A DNA stretch of 64,000 nt from JACDAN01 sp963834825. Its GTDB lineage: Bacteria > Actinomycetota > Thermoleophilia > Gaiellales > Gaiellaceae. The notes beneath the pieces were generated by a model, which saw nothing but the letters and a program-made list of their open reading frames with translations, was not told where the DNA came from and made no database searches. The DNA lies in NCBI GenBank assembly GCA_963834825.1, contig CAWICZ010000015.1:248001-312000 (forward strand), read 5' to 3'. Position 1 is the stretch's first letter. Every line of letters begins with the position of its first letter. A program made the position numbers and the translations under genes. Positions 8,073-15,768 of the stretch are shown piece after piece.

Positions 8073-8450
8073 ATGCGTTTTGCAGCCCTCATCGCCCTCG
8101 GACTGGTCTTCGCCGCCGGGCTCGGGGTCGCCGGTCACCTGATCGCCAGGGACACGGTGGCGTTGCCGGTCGCGAGCATCCAGGCCGGCGAAGGCTTGGC
8201 CCCTGCGCAGACGGACACGGTGCGGGCAACGAGGACCGCCGCGACGAGAACCACCGCGACGACGACGCGGAGGACGAGGACGACGAGGAGCGGGACGACG
8301 ACGACCACCGCGACCGACGACGACTCCGGACGTGGACGCGGTCGTGGACGCGGTCGCGGCGGAGACGACAGCTCCGGCAGCGGCAGCTCAGGCTCGGGGT
8401 CGGGCTCGAACTCGGGCTCGTCCGGCTCCGGCGGCGGGGACGACGACTAG
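8073..8450 (+). CDS. Small membrane-anchored low-complexity protein
   Basis: 125 aa. An N-terminal hydrophobic segment (FAALIALGLVFAAGLGVAG), then a Thr/Arg-rich region, an Arg-Gly repeat (GRGRGRGRGRG) and a Ser-Gly-Asp tail. No recognised domain. The layout (anchor, Thr-rich spacer, charged Gly-rich tail) is the same as that of the protein encoded at 5046, which suggests paralogs flanking the two-component system. The last 4 bp overlap the convergent cupin gene. Confidence 0.6.
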   Translation: MRFAALIALGLVFAAGLGVAGHLIARDTVALPVASIQAGEGLAPAQTDTVRATRTAATRTTATTTRRTRTTRSGTTTTTATDDDSGRGRGRGRGRGGDDSSGSGSSGSGSGSNSGSSGSGGGDDD

Positions 8451-9103
8451 CCCACGAGCTGCTTGAACCGCGGATCGTCGCGGACCGGATCGAAGTCCGG
8501 GTCGGTCCTGGCCGCTTCCCGGAAGCGCTCCTGACCGGCGATCGACTCCTCCAGATGCGAGATCGCGTCGTCAGCCTGGCCCAACATGCTCTCGGCGCAC
8601 GCGAGGTTGTAGACGACCCCCGCGTCGTCCGGGTATTCCTGATGCGCCTCCGCGAGCACTTCGTGGGCCTTGTCGTACTCCTTCGTGGCGAAAAACGCGA
8701 ACGCAGGAGCCGAGCGCTCCCATCGCGACGGCGTGAAGGGCTCGCCGGGCTTGGCGCCGACGGCGAGCACTGTCGTCTCCGGCTCGGCGGCGACCGCCTT
8801 GCGCTTCGCGGCGGGGTCGCGCACGAAGACGAACGTGCCCGGCGTAGCCTCGAACTCATCCCCGTCGACAGTGAAGGTCGCCCGGCCGTTGAGGACGACG
8901 TAGAGCTCCTGGTGTTGCTCGCCGTCGCCGTCGCCGAATTCGTCGTGCTCGCTGATGATCTCCTTCCCCGCCTCGTCCGCAGTCCAGGCATTCACCCCGA
9001 AGGCCTCGACCCCCATGTACGAGCGAACGGTTGCCCACCGCAGCGCCTGACTGGTGGGGATCTCCATCTCCGACAGCTTTGCGGTCTTGAACTTCTCGCT
9101 CAC
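8447..9103 (-). CDS. Cupin-domain protein with C-terminal TPR-like helices
   Basis: 218 aa. A cupin barrel (~45-125) with a reduced metal motif (EHDEFGDGDGEQHQELYVVLNGRATFTVDGDEFEATPGTFVFV) is followed by TPR-like repeats (~135-200; YDKAHEVLAEAHQEYPDDAGVVYNLACAESMLGQADDAISHLEE). Probably a small-molecule-binding or sensory protein; no enzyme can be named. GTG start overlapping the DUF1028 stop as GTGA, so it is the last gene of the four-gene cyclase operon. Confidence 0.75.
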   Translation of the reverse strand: MSEKFKTAKLSEMEIPTSQALRWATVRSYMGVEAFGVNAWTADEAGKEIISEHDEFGDGDGEQHQELYVVLNGRATFTVDGDEFEATPGTFVFVRDPAAKRKAVAAEPETTVLAVGAKPGEPFTPSRWERSAPAFAFFATKEYDKAHEVLAEAHQEYPDDAGVVYNLACAESMLGQADDAISHLEESIAGQERFREAARTDPDFDPVRDDPRFKQLVG

Positions 9104-10194
9104 GACTGCCTCCTCAGCTCCTCGAGCACGACGGGATCGATGGATTCGGCGCCGTCCACCCGCTCCTCCAGGTTCTCGTTACCCGCCCAGCGGGGCAGCG
9201 AGTCCACTGGATCGCCTTCGTAGCCGAGGCGCCCCAGCCGATCGCGGAGCTCCGACTCCAGCGCCTCGTCGACGGGCAGCCACTGCTCCCGCGGGGTCTT
9301 GCCGAAGATCGCCTGGTGGAGGCCGTAGATCCGGCGCAGCTCCTCGAGCGGCCGGGCGTGGTCGTCCACGCGCAGGTCGACGACAACGTCGGAGAGGTTG
9401 GCGTAGCCACCGTCTGTCTCCACGACGAGCAGAGCCGCGGATTGTTGGCCGCGGCTGTCGCCGCCGGCTGCCTGGGCAGCGTCGAGGCAGTCGAGCAGCC
9501 GCTCGGCGAAAGGCTCCCCCGCCGAGCGCTCGAAGGTCTCGGCCAGCGCGCCCACGGTCTCACCGGAGACGAGGATGTTCCCCTGCGCGGCGTAGCCTTC
9601 GCCCGTGCGGCCGCCTGCCCAGTCGTAGCACTCCGACCCGGTGTACGTCGCCCCGCGGCCCTCGCGGTCGACGATGCCGAGCTGGCGATGGTCGCGGCCG
9701 TCGTCGGCCGAGGTGAGTCTGTCGACGACCTCCTGTGCAGAGAGGCCGTCGCGCAGCAGCGCGAGGCCGTCGGGCCCGTAGCGCGGGTTGGCGTAGGCCT
9801 GGGTCGCGACGGCGCCCACATGCGGCTCCGCCCAGGTGACGACCGAGCCGACGGCGAGGAACTTCGATTGCGTCGCGACGCCCCACAGGCCGGCCTCGAG
9901 GTCACAGGCGGCGATCGAGTACGTCCCGTACGTGATCGCGATCAGATCGAGGTCGAGCAGCTCGCGATGCGCCTCCGAGACGAGCACCGACGAAACCTCG
10001 GGCCGCTTGAGCGCCTGGACGACCGCCTCCGGGCTGGAGGCGCGCACGACCACGGGCCGGCCCTGCTCGAAGGCCTCCGCGAGTGCCGCATCGTCGAGCT
10101 CGTCCAGGACGAGGGCGCCGTCGACGTCCAGCTCGCCCTCGATCGCGATCTGCGGCACCTTGCGCCCGGTCGAGCCGAACCAGCGCTCTCTCAC
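9100..10194 (-). CDS. DUF1028 protein with an extra N-terminal domain
   Basis: 364 aa. The DUF1028 (Ntn-hydrolase-like) domain begins near residue 80 (ITYGTYSIAACDLEAGLWGVATQSKF) and includes VGAVATQAYANPRYGPDGLALL and TGEGYAAQGNILVSGETV. The first ~75 residues (VPQIAIEGELDVDGALVLDEL...RPVVVRASSPEAVVQALKRPEV) form an additional small alpha/beta unit that I do not recognise. The C-terminal ~70 residues match the peptidoglycan-binding-like tail often present in DUF1028 proteins (FGKTPREQWLPVDEALESELRDRLGRLGY). GTG start overlaps the hydrolase stop (GTGA). Confidence 0.8.
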   Translation of the reverse strand: MRERWFGSTGRKVPQIAIEGELDVDGALVLDELDDAALAEAFEQGRPVVVRASSPEAVVQALKRPEVSSVLVSEAHRELLDLDLIAITYGTYSIAACDLEAGLWGVATQSKFLAVGSVVTWAEPHVGAVATQAYANPRYGPDGLALLRDGLSAQEVVDRLTSADDGRDHRQLGIVDREGRGATYTGSECYDWAGGRTGEGYAAQGNILVSGETVGALAETFERSAGEPFAERLLDCLDAAQAAGGDSRGQQSAALLVVETDGGYANLSDVVVDLRVDDHARPLEELRRIYGLHQAIFGKTPREQWLPVDEALESELRDRLGRLGYEGDPVDSLPRWAGNENLEERVDGAESIDPVVLEELRRQS

Positions 10195-10895
10195 AGAGTG
10201 ACCGTCTCGCCGGGCTCCGGGCTGATCACCTCGACGCCCGGCGCATGCTCGCGCAGCTGGTCGGGCGTCCCGGTCAGCAGCGGGAAGGTCCCCCAGTGCA
10301 CGGGCACGCACCGCCGGCAACCGAGTAGCTCGAGGGAAGCGGCAGCCTGGCGCGGGCCCATCGTGAAGCGGTCCCCGATCGGCAGGATCGCCGTCTCGGG
10401 CTCGAGATAGCGGCCGATCAGCTCCATATCGCTGAACATGGCCGTGTCTCCGGCGGCGTACACCGTCGTCCCGTTCTCGAACTCGATCACGAAGCCGGCC
10501 GGGTCGCCCAGGTAGGTGATCGACCCGCCCTCGGAGATGAACCCGCCGGAGTGGAGCGCGTGCGTCATGTGGAACTTGATCCCGTCGACCTCGACGGTTC
10601 CTCCCTTGTTCATCCCGAGCGCGCTCGCGTTCTCGACGCCCTGCGACTCGAGCCAGTTCGCCAGCTCGAAGATCGCCACGACCGCGGGCGAGTGCCGTTG
10701 CCCGAGCTCCACCGCCGAGCCGACGTGGTCGCCGTGGCCGTGAGTGATGACCATCACGTCCACCCGTTCCGGCTCGCGTTCCGATTCGGGGCATTTCGGG
10801 TTCTCGAGCCACGGGTCGACGTAGATCCTCTTTCCGCCGGGACTGTCGATGCGGTAGCTCCCGTGGCCGAGCCAGGTCAGTGCGACATCGGGCAT
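10191..10895 (-). CDS. Metallo-beta-lactamase-fold hydrolase, UPF0173-like
   Basis: 234 aa. MBL fold with LTWLGHGSYRI at the N-terminus, the dinuclear metal motif THGHGDHVG, the distal His in MTHALHSGG, the Asp in YAAGDTAMFSDM and a C-terminal VHWGTF. This is the UPF0173 (YtkL-like) set; substrates are unknown. AAGGAGG stands 5 nt before the ATG. It follows the adenylate cyclase gene by 30 bp and is translationally coupled to the DUF1028 gene downstream. Confidence 0.85.
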   Translation of the reverse strand: MPDVALTWLGHGSYRIDSPGGKRIYVDPWLENPKCPESEREPERVDVMVITHGHGDHVGSAVELGQRHSPAVVAIFELANWLESQGVENASALGMNKGGTVEVDGIKFHMTHALHSGGFISEGGSITYLGDPAGFVIEFENGTTVYAAGDTAMFSDMELIGRYLEPETAILPIGDRFTMGPRQAAASLELLGCRRCVPVHWGTFPLLTGTPDQLREHAPGVEVISPEPGETVTL

Positions 10896-10925
10896 AGATC
10901 CTCCTTGGTCAGGGCGGGGCTGAGC

Positions 10926-12491
10926 CTATCCCAGCGCGATCAGGACGTACGCGGAGACGGGATCTCGCTTCCCTTTGACCTGAAGCTCGCCGAGCGGCTC
11001 CACGCGAACACCGTTGTCGACGGCCATGAACGTGGACTCGCCGATCACGACCTGACCCGGCTCGGCGTGGCCCTGGAGCCGCGACGCCAGGTTCGTCGTG
11101 TCGCCGATCGCCGTGAAGCTGCGCTGCTCTGCGGTGCCGACGTTCCCCACGATCGCCGGGCCCGTGTTGATCCCGACCCGGAAGCGCGGACAGCCGGGGT
11201 TCCCGGTGGCAACCTCGCGCGCTGCCTGCTGCAGGCCGAGGCCGGCGCGCGCGGCGCGGAGCGCGTGATCGGGTTGGTTGTCGTCGACGTTGAAGACGAC
11301 CATGATCGCGTCGCCGGCGAAGCGCTCGATCATCCCGCCGTAGTCACCCAGGACGACCGGGACCGTCTTCGCCCAGTACTCGTTCAGCAGGGCCAGCACC
11401 TCCGAGGGAGCGTGCCGTTCCGAGTACGCCGTGAAGCCCTGGAGATCGGCGAAGAGGACGGTCACGTCGCGCTCTTCGCCGCCCAGCTGGGACGCCTCCG
11501 GCTCGGCGCGCAGCCTGGCCGCGAGCTGCGGCGAGAGGTAAGGCCGGAGGAGCCCTTCGATCGTCTCGATCTCACGCGCCGCCCGCTCGGCGACCGCCGC
11601 CTCCTCCGGAGCCAGACCAAAGCGGTTACGTAACTGCTCGCGGTCAAGGTGCTCGCTGGCCGCAGCCTTGACGGCGGAGGCGTACCGGCGGTCGATCCGT
11701 CCGAGCGTGTGGTCGAGATAGAGCCCCGCGAAGATCTCACCGCGTGACCGCTCCCGCAGGGCGGTGAAGGCGACAATCCCGAACGCGGCTGCCATCAGGA
11801 CGTGCCACTCCCACCACGTGGCGTGCCAGCTCCGCGCGAACGCTACGGCGATCATGGCTTCTGCGAGAAGGATCCATGCGGTCGTGACGCCGAGGAGAAC
11901 CGTGGCCGGCCGCCGGCGGTAGAGCTTGCCGTACCGGTAGGCGGCGAACGCGTACAGGAGCACGCCGGGGATCGCCAGCCCGAACTCTCGCGTCTCGGCC
12001 TTGTCCGGCGGCAGTGGCTGGTCGAGCGGGCCGAACTCGCTGAGCGAGGCGGCGCCCCACGCCACGAGCAGCAGGAAGAGACCCCAGCGCAGGAGTCGGG
12101 TGCGCCGAAGGATCGCCGCCGAGGTCTCTGCCGTCAGGTCCAGTGCCGACAATGCGGCGAAGACGGAGGCGAGTGCCAGTCCGACCGGCGTTGCGATCAC
12201 AAAGCCCGTGTTAGGCGCCTCGAGCAGGACGCCGGGCGTAGCCAGCGCGTGGAGGCCGAGGAAGCCGGCGCTGGCGAGGAAGGCCAGCGAGACGAGGAAG
12301 AGGCGCGCATCGGAGCGCCGCGACGCCGCCTCGCTCGTCAGCAGGCCCAGAGCAACGCTGACGACGGAGACACCGAGGACAAGCCAGAAGTGGGCAGGGT
12401 GGTGTTCCCAGTCGACGTCGAGCTCTGGCTGCACGAGCAGCAGCGCCAGACCGGCGAGCGGGATCCCAATCAGGAACGTCCAGAGGATCAC
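10926..12491 (-). CDS. Membrane-bound class III adenylate/guanylate cyclase
   Basis: About 521 aa. Roughly seven hydrophobic helices (residues ~1-250), a linker with a coiled-coil look (EEAAVAERAAREIETIEGLL), then a class III cyclase catalytic domain. Catalytic metal aspartates are visible in VLFADLQGFTAYS and ERFAGDAIMVVF, and the transition-state region in IGDTTNLASRLQGHA. The residue usually Lys in the K-F-x-G-D block is Arg. Produces cAMP (or cGMP). GTG at 12491 is preferred because the longer GTG at 12545 would overlap the start of the opposite-strand gene; the latter remains possible. First gene of a four-gene operon. Confidence 0.85.
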   Translation of the reverse strand: MILWTFLIGIPLAGLALLLVQPELDVDWEHHPAHFWLVLGVSVVSVALGLLTSEAASRRSDARLFLVSLAFLASAGFLGLHALATPGVLLEAPNTGFVIATPVGLALASVFAALSALDLTAETSAAILRRTRLLRWGLFLLLVAWGAASLSEFGPLDQPLPPDKAETREFGLAIPGVLLYAFAAYRYGKLYRRRPATVLLGVTTAWILLAEAMIAVAFARSWHATWWEWHVLMAAAFGIVAFTALRERSRGEIFAGLYLDHTLGRIDRRYASAVKAAASEHLDREQLRNRFGLAPEEAAVAERAAREIETIEGLLRPYLSPQLAARLRAEPEASQLGGEERDVTVLFADLQGFTAYSERHAPSEVLALLNEYWAKTVPVVLGDYGGMIERFAGDAIMVVFNVDDNQPDHALRAARAGLGLQQAAREVATGNPGCPRFRVGINTGPAIVGNVGTAEQRSFTAIGDTTNLASRLQGHAEPGQVVIGESTFMAVDNGVRVEPLGELQVKGKRDPVSAYVLIALG

Positions 12492-12533
12492 GGGGCGGCA
12501 GGAAAACCCTACTGGGGCCTCGAAGGGCACGGC

Positions 12534-12890
12534 GTGAGCCGCCACCTGGCGCCCGTCGCGCTCGTCGTCCTGGCGGGCCTGGCCGACTCCTCGGGGCGCT
12601 CGGGCCTCGCCTTCTATCTCCTGTTGGCGGCGATCCCCGTCGTTGCCTCCGCCGGGCTCGGCGCGTACGGCGATCTGGTCACACGCGAGGGCCCGGTTCC
12701 GGCGTCACTGTCGCTTCAGGCGCTGCTCTGGGGTCTCGCGCTCGTGCTGGTGACCGCCAGCGCCGGTGTCCGTGCGCCGGCGTTCGACTCGGTCGCGCCC
12801 GCCTTCGGCGTCGCGACGCTCTTTGCCTGTTTGGCCGTCGGGGCGATCCAGCTAGCGTTGGCGGCTGCGGGCGAGCTCAGGGCTCGCTAG
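12534..12890 (+). CDS. Small four-helix membrane protein
   Basis: 118 aa with four predicted transmembrane segments (HLAPVALVVLAGLA, LAFYLLLAAIPVVASAGLGA, LQALLWGLALVLVTASAGV, VATLFACLAVGAIQLALAAAG). No family recognised. The GTG start lies in a 42-bp divergent region shared with the cyclase gene. The 3' end overlaps nuoN by 4 bp (convergent). Confidence 0.6.
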   Translation: MSRHLAPVALVVLAGLADSSGRSGLAFYLLLAAIPVVASAGLGAYGDLVTREGPVPASLSLQALLWGLALVLVTASAGVRAPAFDSVAPAFGVATLFACLAVGAIQLALAAAGELRAR

Positions 12891-14359
12891 AAGGGGAGCT
12901 GCGCTGCGGCCTTCTCGGCCAGATCGATGAGAGGCTGCACGGCGAAGAAGGAGCCGACCGTGACGGCCAGGCAGGCGAAGACCGACCCCTGGAGCACCAG
13001 CTCGCGGGGCGGCGAGCCGCCGGCGGGGGCGAGACCGACTTCCGGCATGCGCATGTACATCGCCCGGACGACGGCCAGGTAGTAGTAGAGGCTGATCGCC
13101 GTTCCGATCACGCCGGCGAGCACGAGCCACCACCAGCCGGTGTCGTATGCCGCCGCGAAGACGTAGAACTTGCCGACGAAGCCGCCCGTGAGCGGGAAGC
13201 CGGCGAACGAGAGCATGAAGGCCCACATCGCGACGCCGAGCAGCGGCCGCTCCCAGCCCATCCCGGCGATGTTGTCGAGCGTGGCCCGCTCGCCGAGCTC
13301 GCGTTCCCGGGCGGCGACGACGCCGAAGGCGCCCAGCGAGGCCGCGCTGTACGGGATCAGGTAGTAGAGCAGCGCCCGGCCGCCGAGCTCGTTGTCGGCG
13401 GCGACGGCGATCAGCAGGAAGCCGGCGTGCGAGACGGACGAGTAGGCCAGCATCCGCTTGAGGTTCCCCTGGACGAGCGCCGCGATGTTGCCCCAGGCGA
13501 GCGAGACGCAGGCGATGACCGCGACGGCGATCGTCCAGAGCTCCTCCTCCGCGGGGAACGCCGTCACGAGGAGGCGCATGGTGAGCACGAGCGCGACGGC
13601 CTTCGTCGCGGCCGACATGAACGCGGTCACCGGCGTCGGTGCGCCCTCGTACACGTCCGGCGTCCACATGTGGAACGGGGCCGCCGACGCTTTGAAGCCG
13701 AGCCCGGCAATGATCATCGCCAGCCCGGCGAGCACGAGGCCGTCGTCGGCAAGCCCCTGGCTCTCGATCTGCGCCGCGATCGCGGAGAAGCCGAGCTCGC
13801 CGGTCGCGCCGTAGACGAGCGCCAGCCCGAACAGCAGTACCGCCGAGCCGAAGCTCCCGACGATCAGGTACTTGAGCCCGGCCTCGAGCGAGGTCTCGGC
13901 GTCGACCTCGATTGCGCAGAGGATGTAGAGCGCGATCGAGAACCACTCCAGGCCGAGAAACAGCGTCATCAGATCGCTTGCCTGGACGAGGAACATCATC
14001 CCGGCGGCCGCCGCGGCCAGCACGGCGTAGTACTCGCCGACGTGGTCGGCTCGGGTCCGGTGCCCGTACGAGATCCCGACGGCCAGGAGCCCCGCGCCGG
14101 CGACGATGATCTGCGCGAAGGCGGCGAAGCGGTCCCTGCTGATCGCGTCCGCGATCTCGAGCGTCGCATCGGGTGTCTCGGCGTAGACCAGCCCGGCCCA
14201 GACCCCGGCGGCAACGAATCCGAGGGCGGCAACGACCGCCGAGTACGCCTTTCGCGCCACGACCGGGACGAACACGGCGCCGAGGAGGGCGAGCGCTGAT
14301 GCGGAGAGCAGTGCCAGCGTGGGCGAGAGCGCGAACCAGTCGACGACCGGCTTCGTCAT
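12887..14359 (-). CDS. nuoN: NADH-quinone oxidoreductase subunit N
   Basis: Antiporter-like proton-pumping subunit of the complex I membrane arm, 490 aa with about 14 transmembrane helices. The core contains LEWFSIALYILCAI, FKASAAPFHMWTPDVYEGAPTPV (broken-helix Lys region) and GNLKRMLAYSSVSHAGF. The ATG overlaps the nuoM stop (TGATG), which sets the start 12 codons inside the longest frame. Last gene of the nuo operon. Confidence 0.95.
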   Translation of the reverse strand: MTKPVVDWFALSPTLALLSASALALLGAVFVPVVARKAYSAVVAALGFVAAGVWAGLVYAETPDATLEIADAISRDRFAAFAQIIVAGAGLLAVGISYGHRTRADHVGEYYAVLAAAAAGMMFLVQASDLMTLFLGLEWFSIALYILCAIEVDAETSLEAGLKYLIVGSFGSAVLLFGLALVYGATGELGFSAIAAQIESQGLADDGLVLAGLAMIIAGLGFKASAAPFHMWTPDVYEGAPTPVTAFMSAATKAVALVLTMRLLVTAFPAEEELWTIAVAVIACVSLAWGNIAALVQGNLKRMLAYSSVSHAGFLLIAVAADNELGGRALLYYLIPYSAASLGAFGVVAARERELGERATLDNIAGMGWERPLLGVAMWAFMLSFAGFPLTGGFVGKFYVFAAAYDTGWWWLVLAGVIGTAISLYYYLAVVRAMYMRMPEVGLAPAGGSPPRELVLQGSVFACLAVTVGSFFAVQPLIDLAEKAAAQLPF

Positions 14360-15768
14360 CAGAAGTTCAGGTGGTCGGTCACGGCGGCGGGCCACGCCGA
14401 CAGGAAGAGCAGGCAGCCGAGAAGCGGCACGATCACGGCCAGCTCGGCCGGGCGGAGGTCGAGCGCCTCATCCGGCACCGACGAGCCGGTCTGCCCATGG
14501 AGCACGGCCGAGATCAGGCGGAGCATGTACATCGCGGCGAGGACGATCCCGCTCGCGCCGACGATCGCCCAGCCCCAGCCCTGGTCGAACACGCCCGCCA
14601 GGATCAGAAACTCGCCCGCGAAGGCGCTCGAGCCGGGAACCGCGAGCGCGATGATCCCGGCAATCATCAGCAGGGTCGCAAGCGCCGGGCGGCCGCGCGC
14701 CATCCCGCCTAGCCGAGCGAAGTCACCCGTTGCGGCGCGGCGCTCGATCACGCCGGCGAGCAGGAACAGCGCTGCCGAGATGAGCCCGTGGTTCACCATC
14801 TGGAGGACGGCGCCCTCGAAGCCGAAGTCGTTGAGAGCGAAGAGCCCGATCGTGATCAAGCTCATCTGGGCGAGGCTCGAGTACGCGATCACGCCCCGGA
14901 CGTCAGGAGCTCGAAACGCGACCAGCGAGCCGTACACGAGCCCCGCCGCGGCGAGCCCGAGCAGCAGCGGCTGCAGATCGCGCGCCGGCCCGGGGAAGTG
15001 CGGGATCGCGATGAAGAGGAAGCCGAAGGTCGCAGCCTTGGAAACCACGCCCGACAGGACCGCCGCAACTTCGGCCGACGACTCCCGATAGGCGTCCGGC
15101 AGCCAGCCGTGCAGAGGGAAGAGAGGCGCCTTGACGGCGAAGGCGGCAACGAAGCCGAGGAAGATCAACGGGTTGTCGCTCGTGAACGGCTCGCTTAGGT
15201 CGAACGTGCCCTCGGTCAGTCCCAGCGCGATGATCGAGACCAGCATCAGCAGCGAGCCGGCCATCGTGTAGATGACGAACTTGAGCGTCGCCGAGAGCCG
15301 CCCCGCCCCGCCCCAGACGCCGACGAGAACGTAGAGCGGGATCAGCATCGCCTCGAAGAAGACGTAGAAGAGCAGCAGGTCCTGCGCCGCGAACACGCCG
15401 ACGACCGCGCCCGTGAGGAAGAGCATCAGGCCGAAGTACGCCCGGGGCCGCTCGCGCCCGGTCCAGAACGCATAGGCGATCGCGGCGGCGATGACGACGA
15501 CGGCCATCCCTACCAGCCAGAGCGAGAAGTCCAGGAGGCCGACGTGGTACGAGACGCCGAGGTCGCCGAACCAGGCCCGGCGCTGGTCGAACTGGAGCCC
15601 GTCCTGGAAGTCGAACCGTGTCAGGGCGTTGATCCAGACGCCGACCTCGGCCAGGGCGGCCAGCAGCGCCAGCGATCCCGCGCCCCGGTCCGACAATGGC
15701 AGGAGCCAGACGACGAGCGCGGCGCCGATCGGCAGCAGGATCAGGATCGTCGTCAGCCAGTCGTTCAC
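14359..15768 (-). CDS. nuoM: NADH-quinone oxidoreductase subunit M
   Basis: Second antiporter-like subunit, 469 aa. Shows the catalytic Glu helix (LLLFYVFFEAMLIPLYVLVG), AFAVKAPLFPLHGWLPDAYRESS and VIAYSSLAQMSLITIGLF. Slightly shorter than the usual ~500 aa, mostly at the C-terminus. Overlaps nuoL by 4 bp. Confidence 0.95.
   Translation of the reverse strand: MNDWLTTILILLPIGAALVVWLLPLSDRGAGSLALLAALAEVGVWINALTRFDFQDGLQFDQRRAWFGDLGVSYHVGLLDFSLWLVGMAVVVIAAAIAYAFWTGRERPRAYFGLMLFLTGAVVGVFAAQDLLLFYVFFEAMLIPLYVLVGVWGGAGRLSATLKFVIYTMAGSLLMLVSIIALGLTEGTFDLSEPFTSDNPLIFLGFVAAFAVKAPLFPLHGWLPDAYRESSAEVAAVLSGVVSKAATFGFLFIAIPHFPGPARDLQPLLLGLAAAGLVYGSLVAFRAPDVRGVIAYSSLAQMSLITIGLFALNDFGFEGAVLQMVNHGLISAALFLLAGVIERRAATGDFARLGGMARGRPALATLLMIAGIIALAVPGSSAFAGEFLILAGVFDQGWGWAIVGASGIVLAAMYMLRLISAVLHGQTGSSVPDEALDLRPAELAVIVPLLGCLLFLSAWPAAVTDHLNF

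Noticed and set aside
11802..12533. Long plus-strand open frame antisense to the cyclase
   Set aside because: Highly charged Arg/Glu-rich shadow of the cyclase gene. Only its last part (from 12534) encodes plausible membrane helices.
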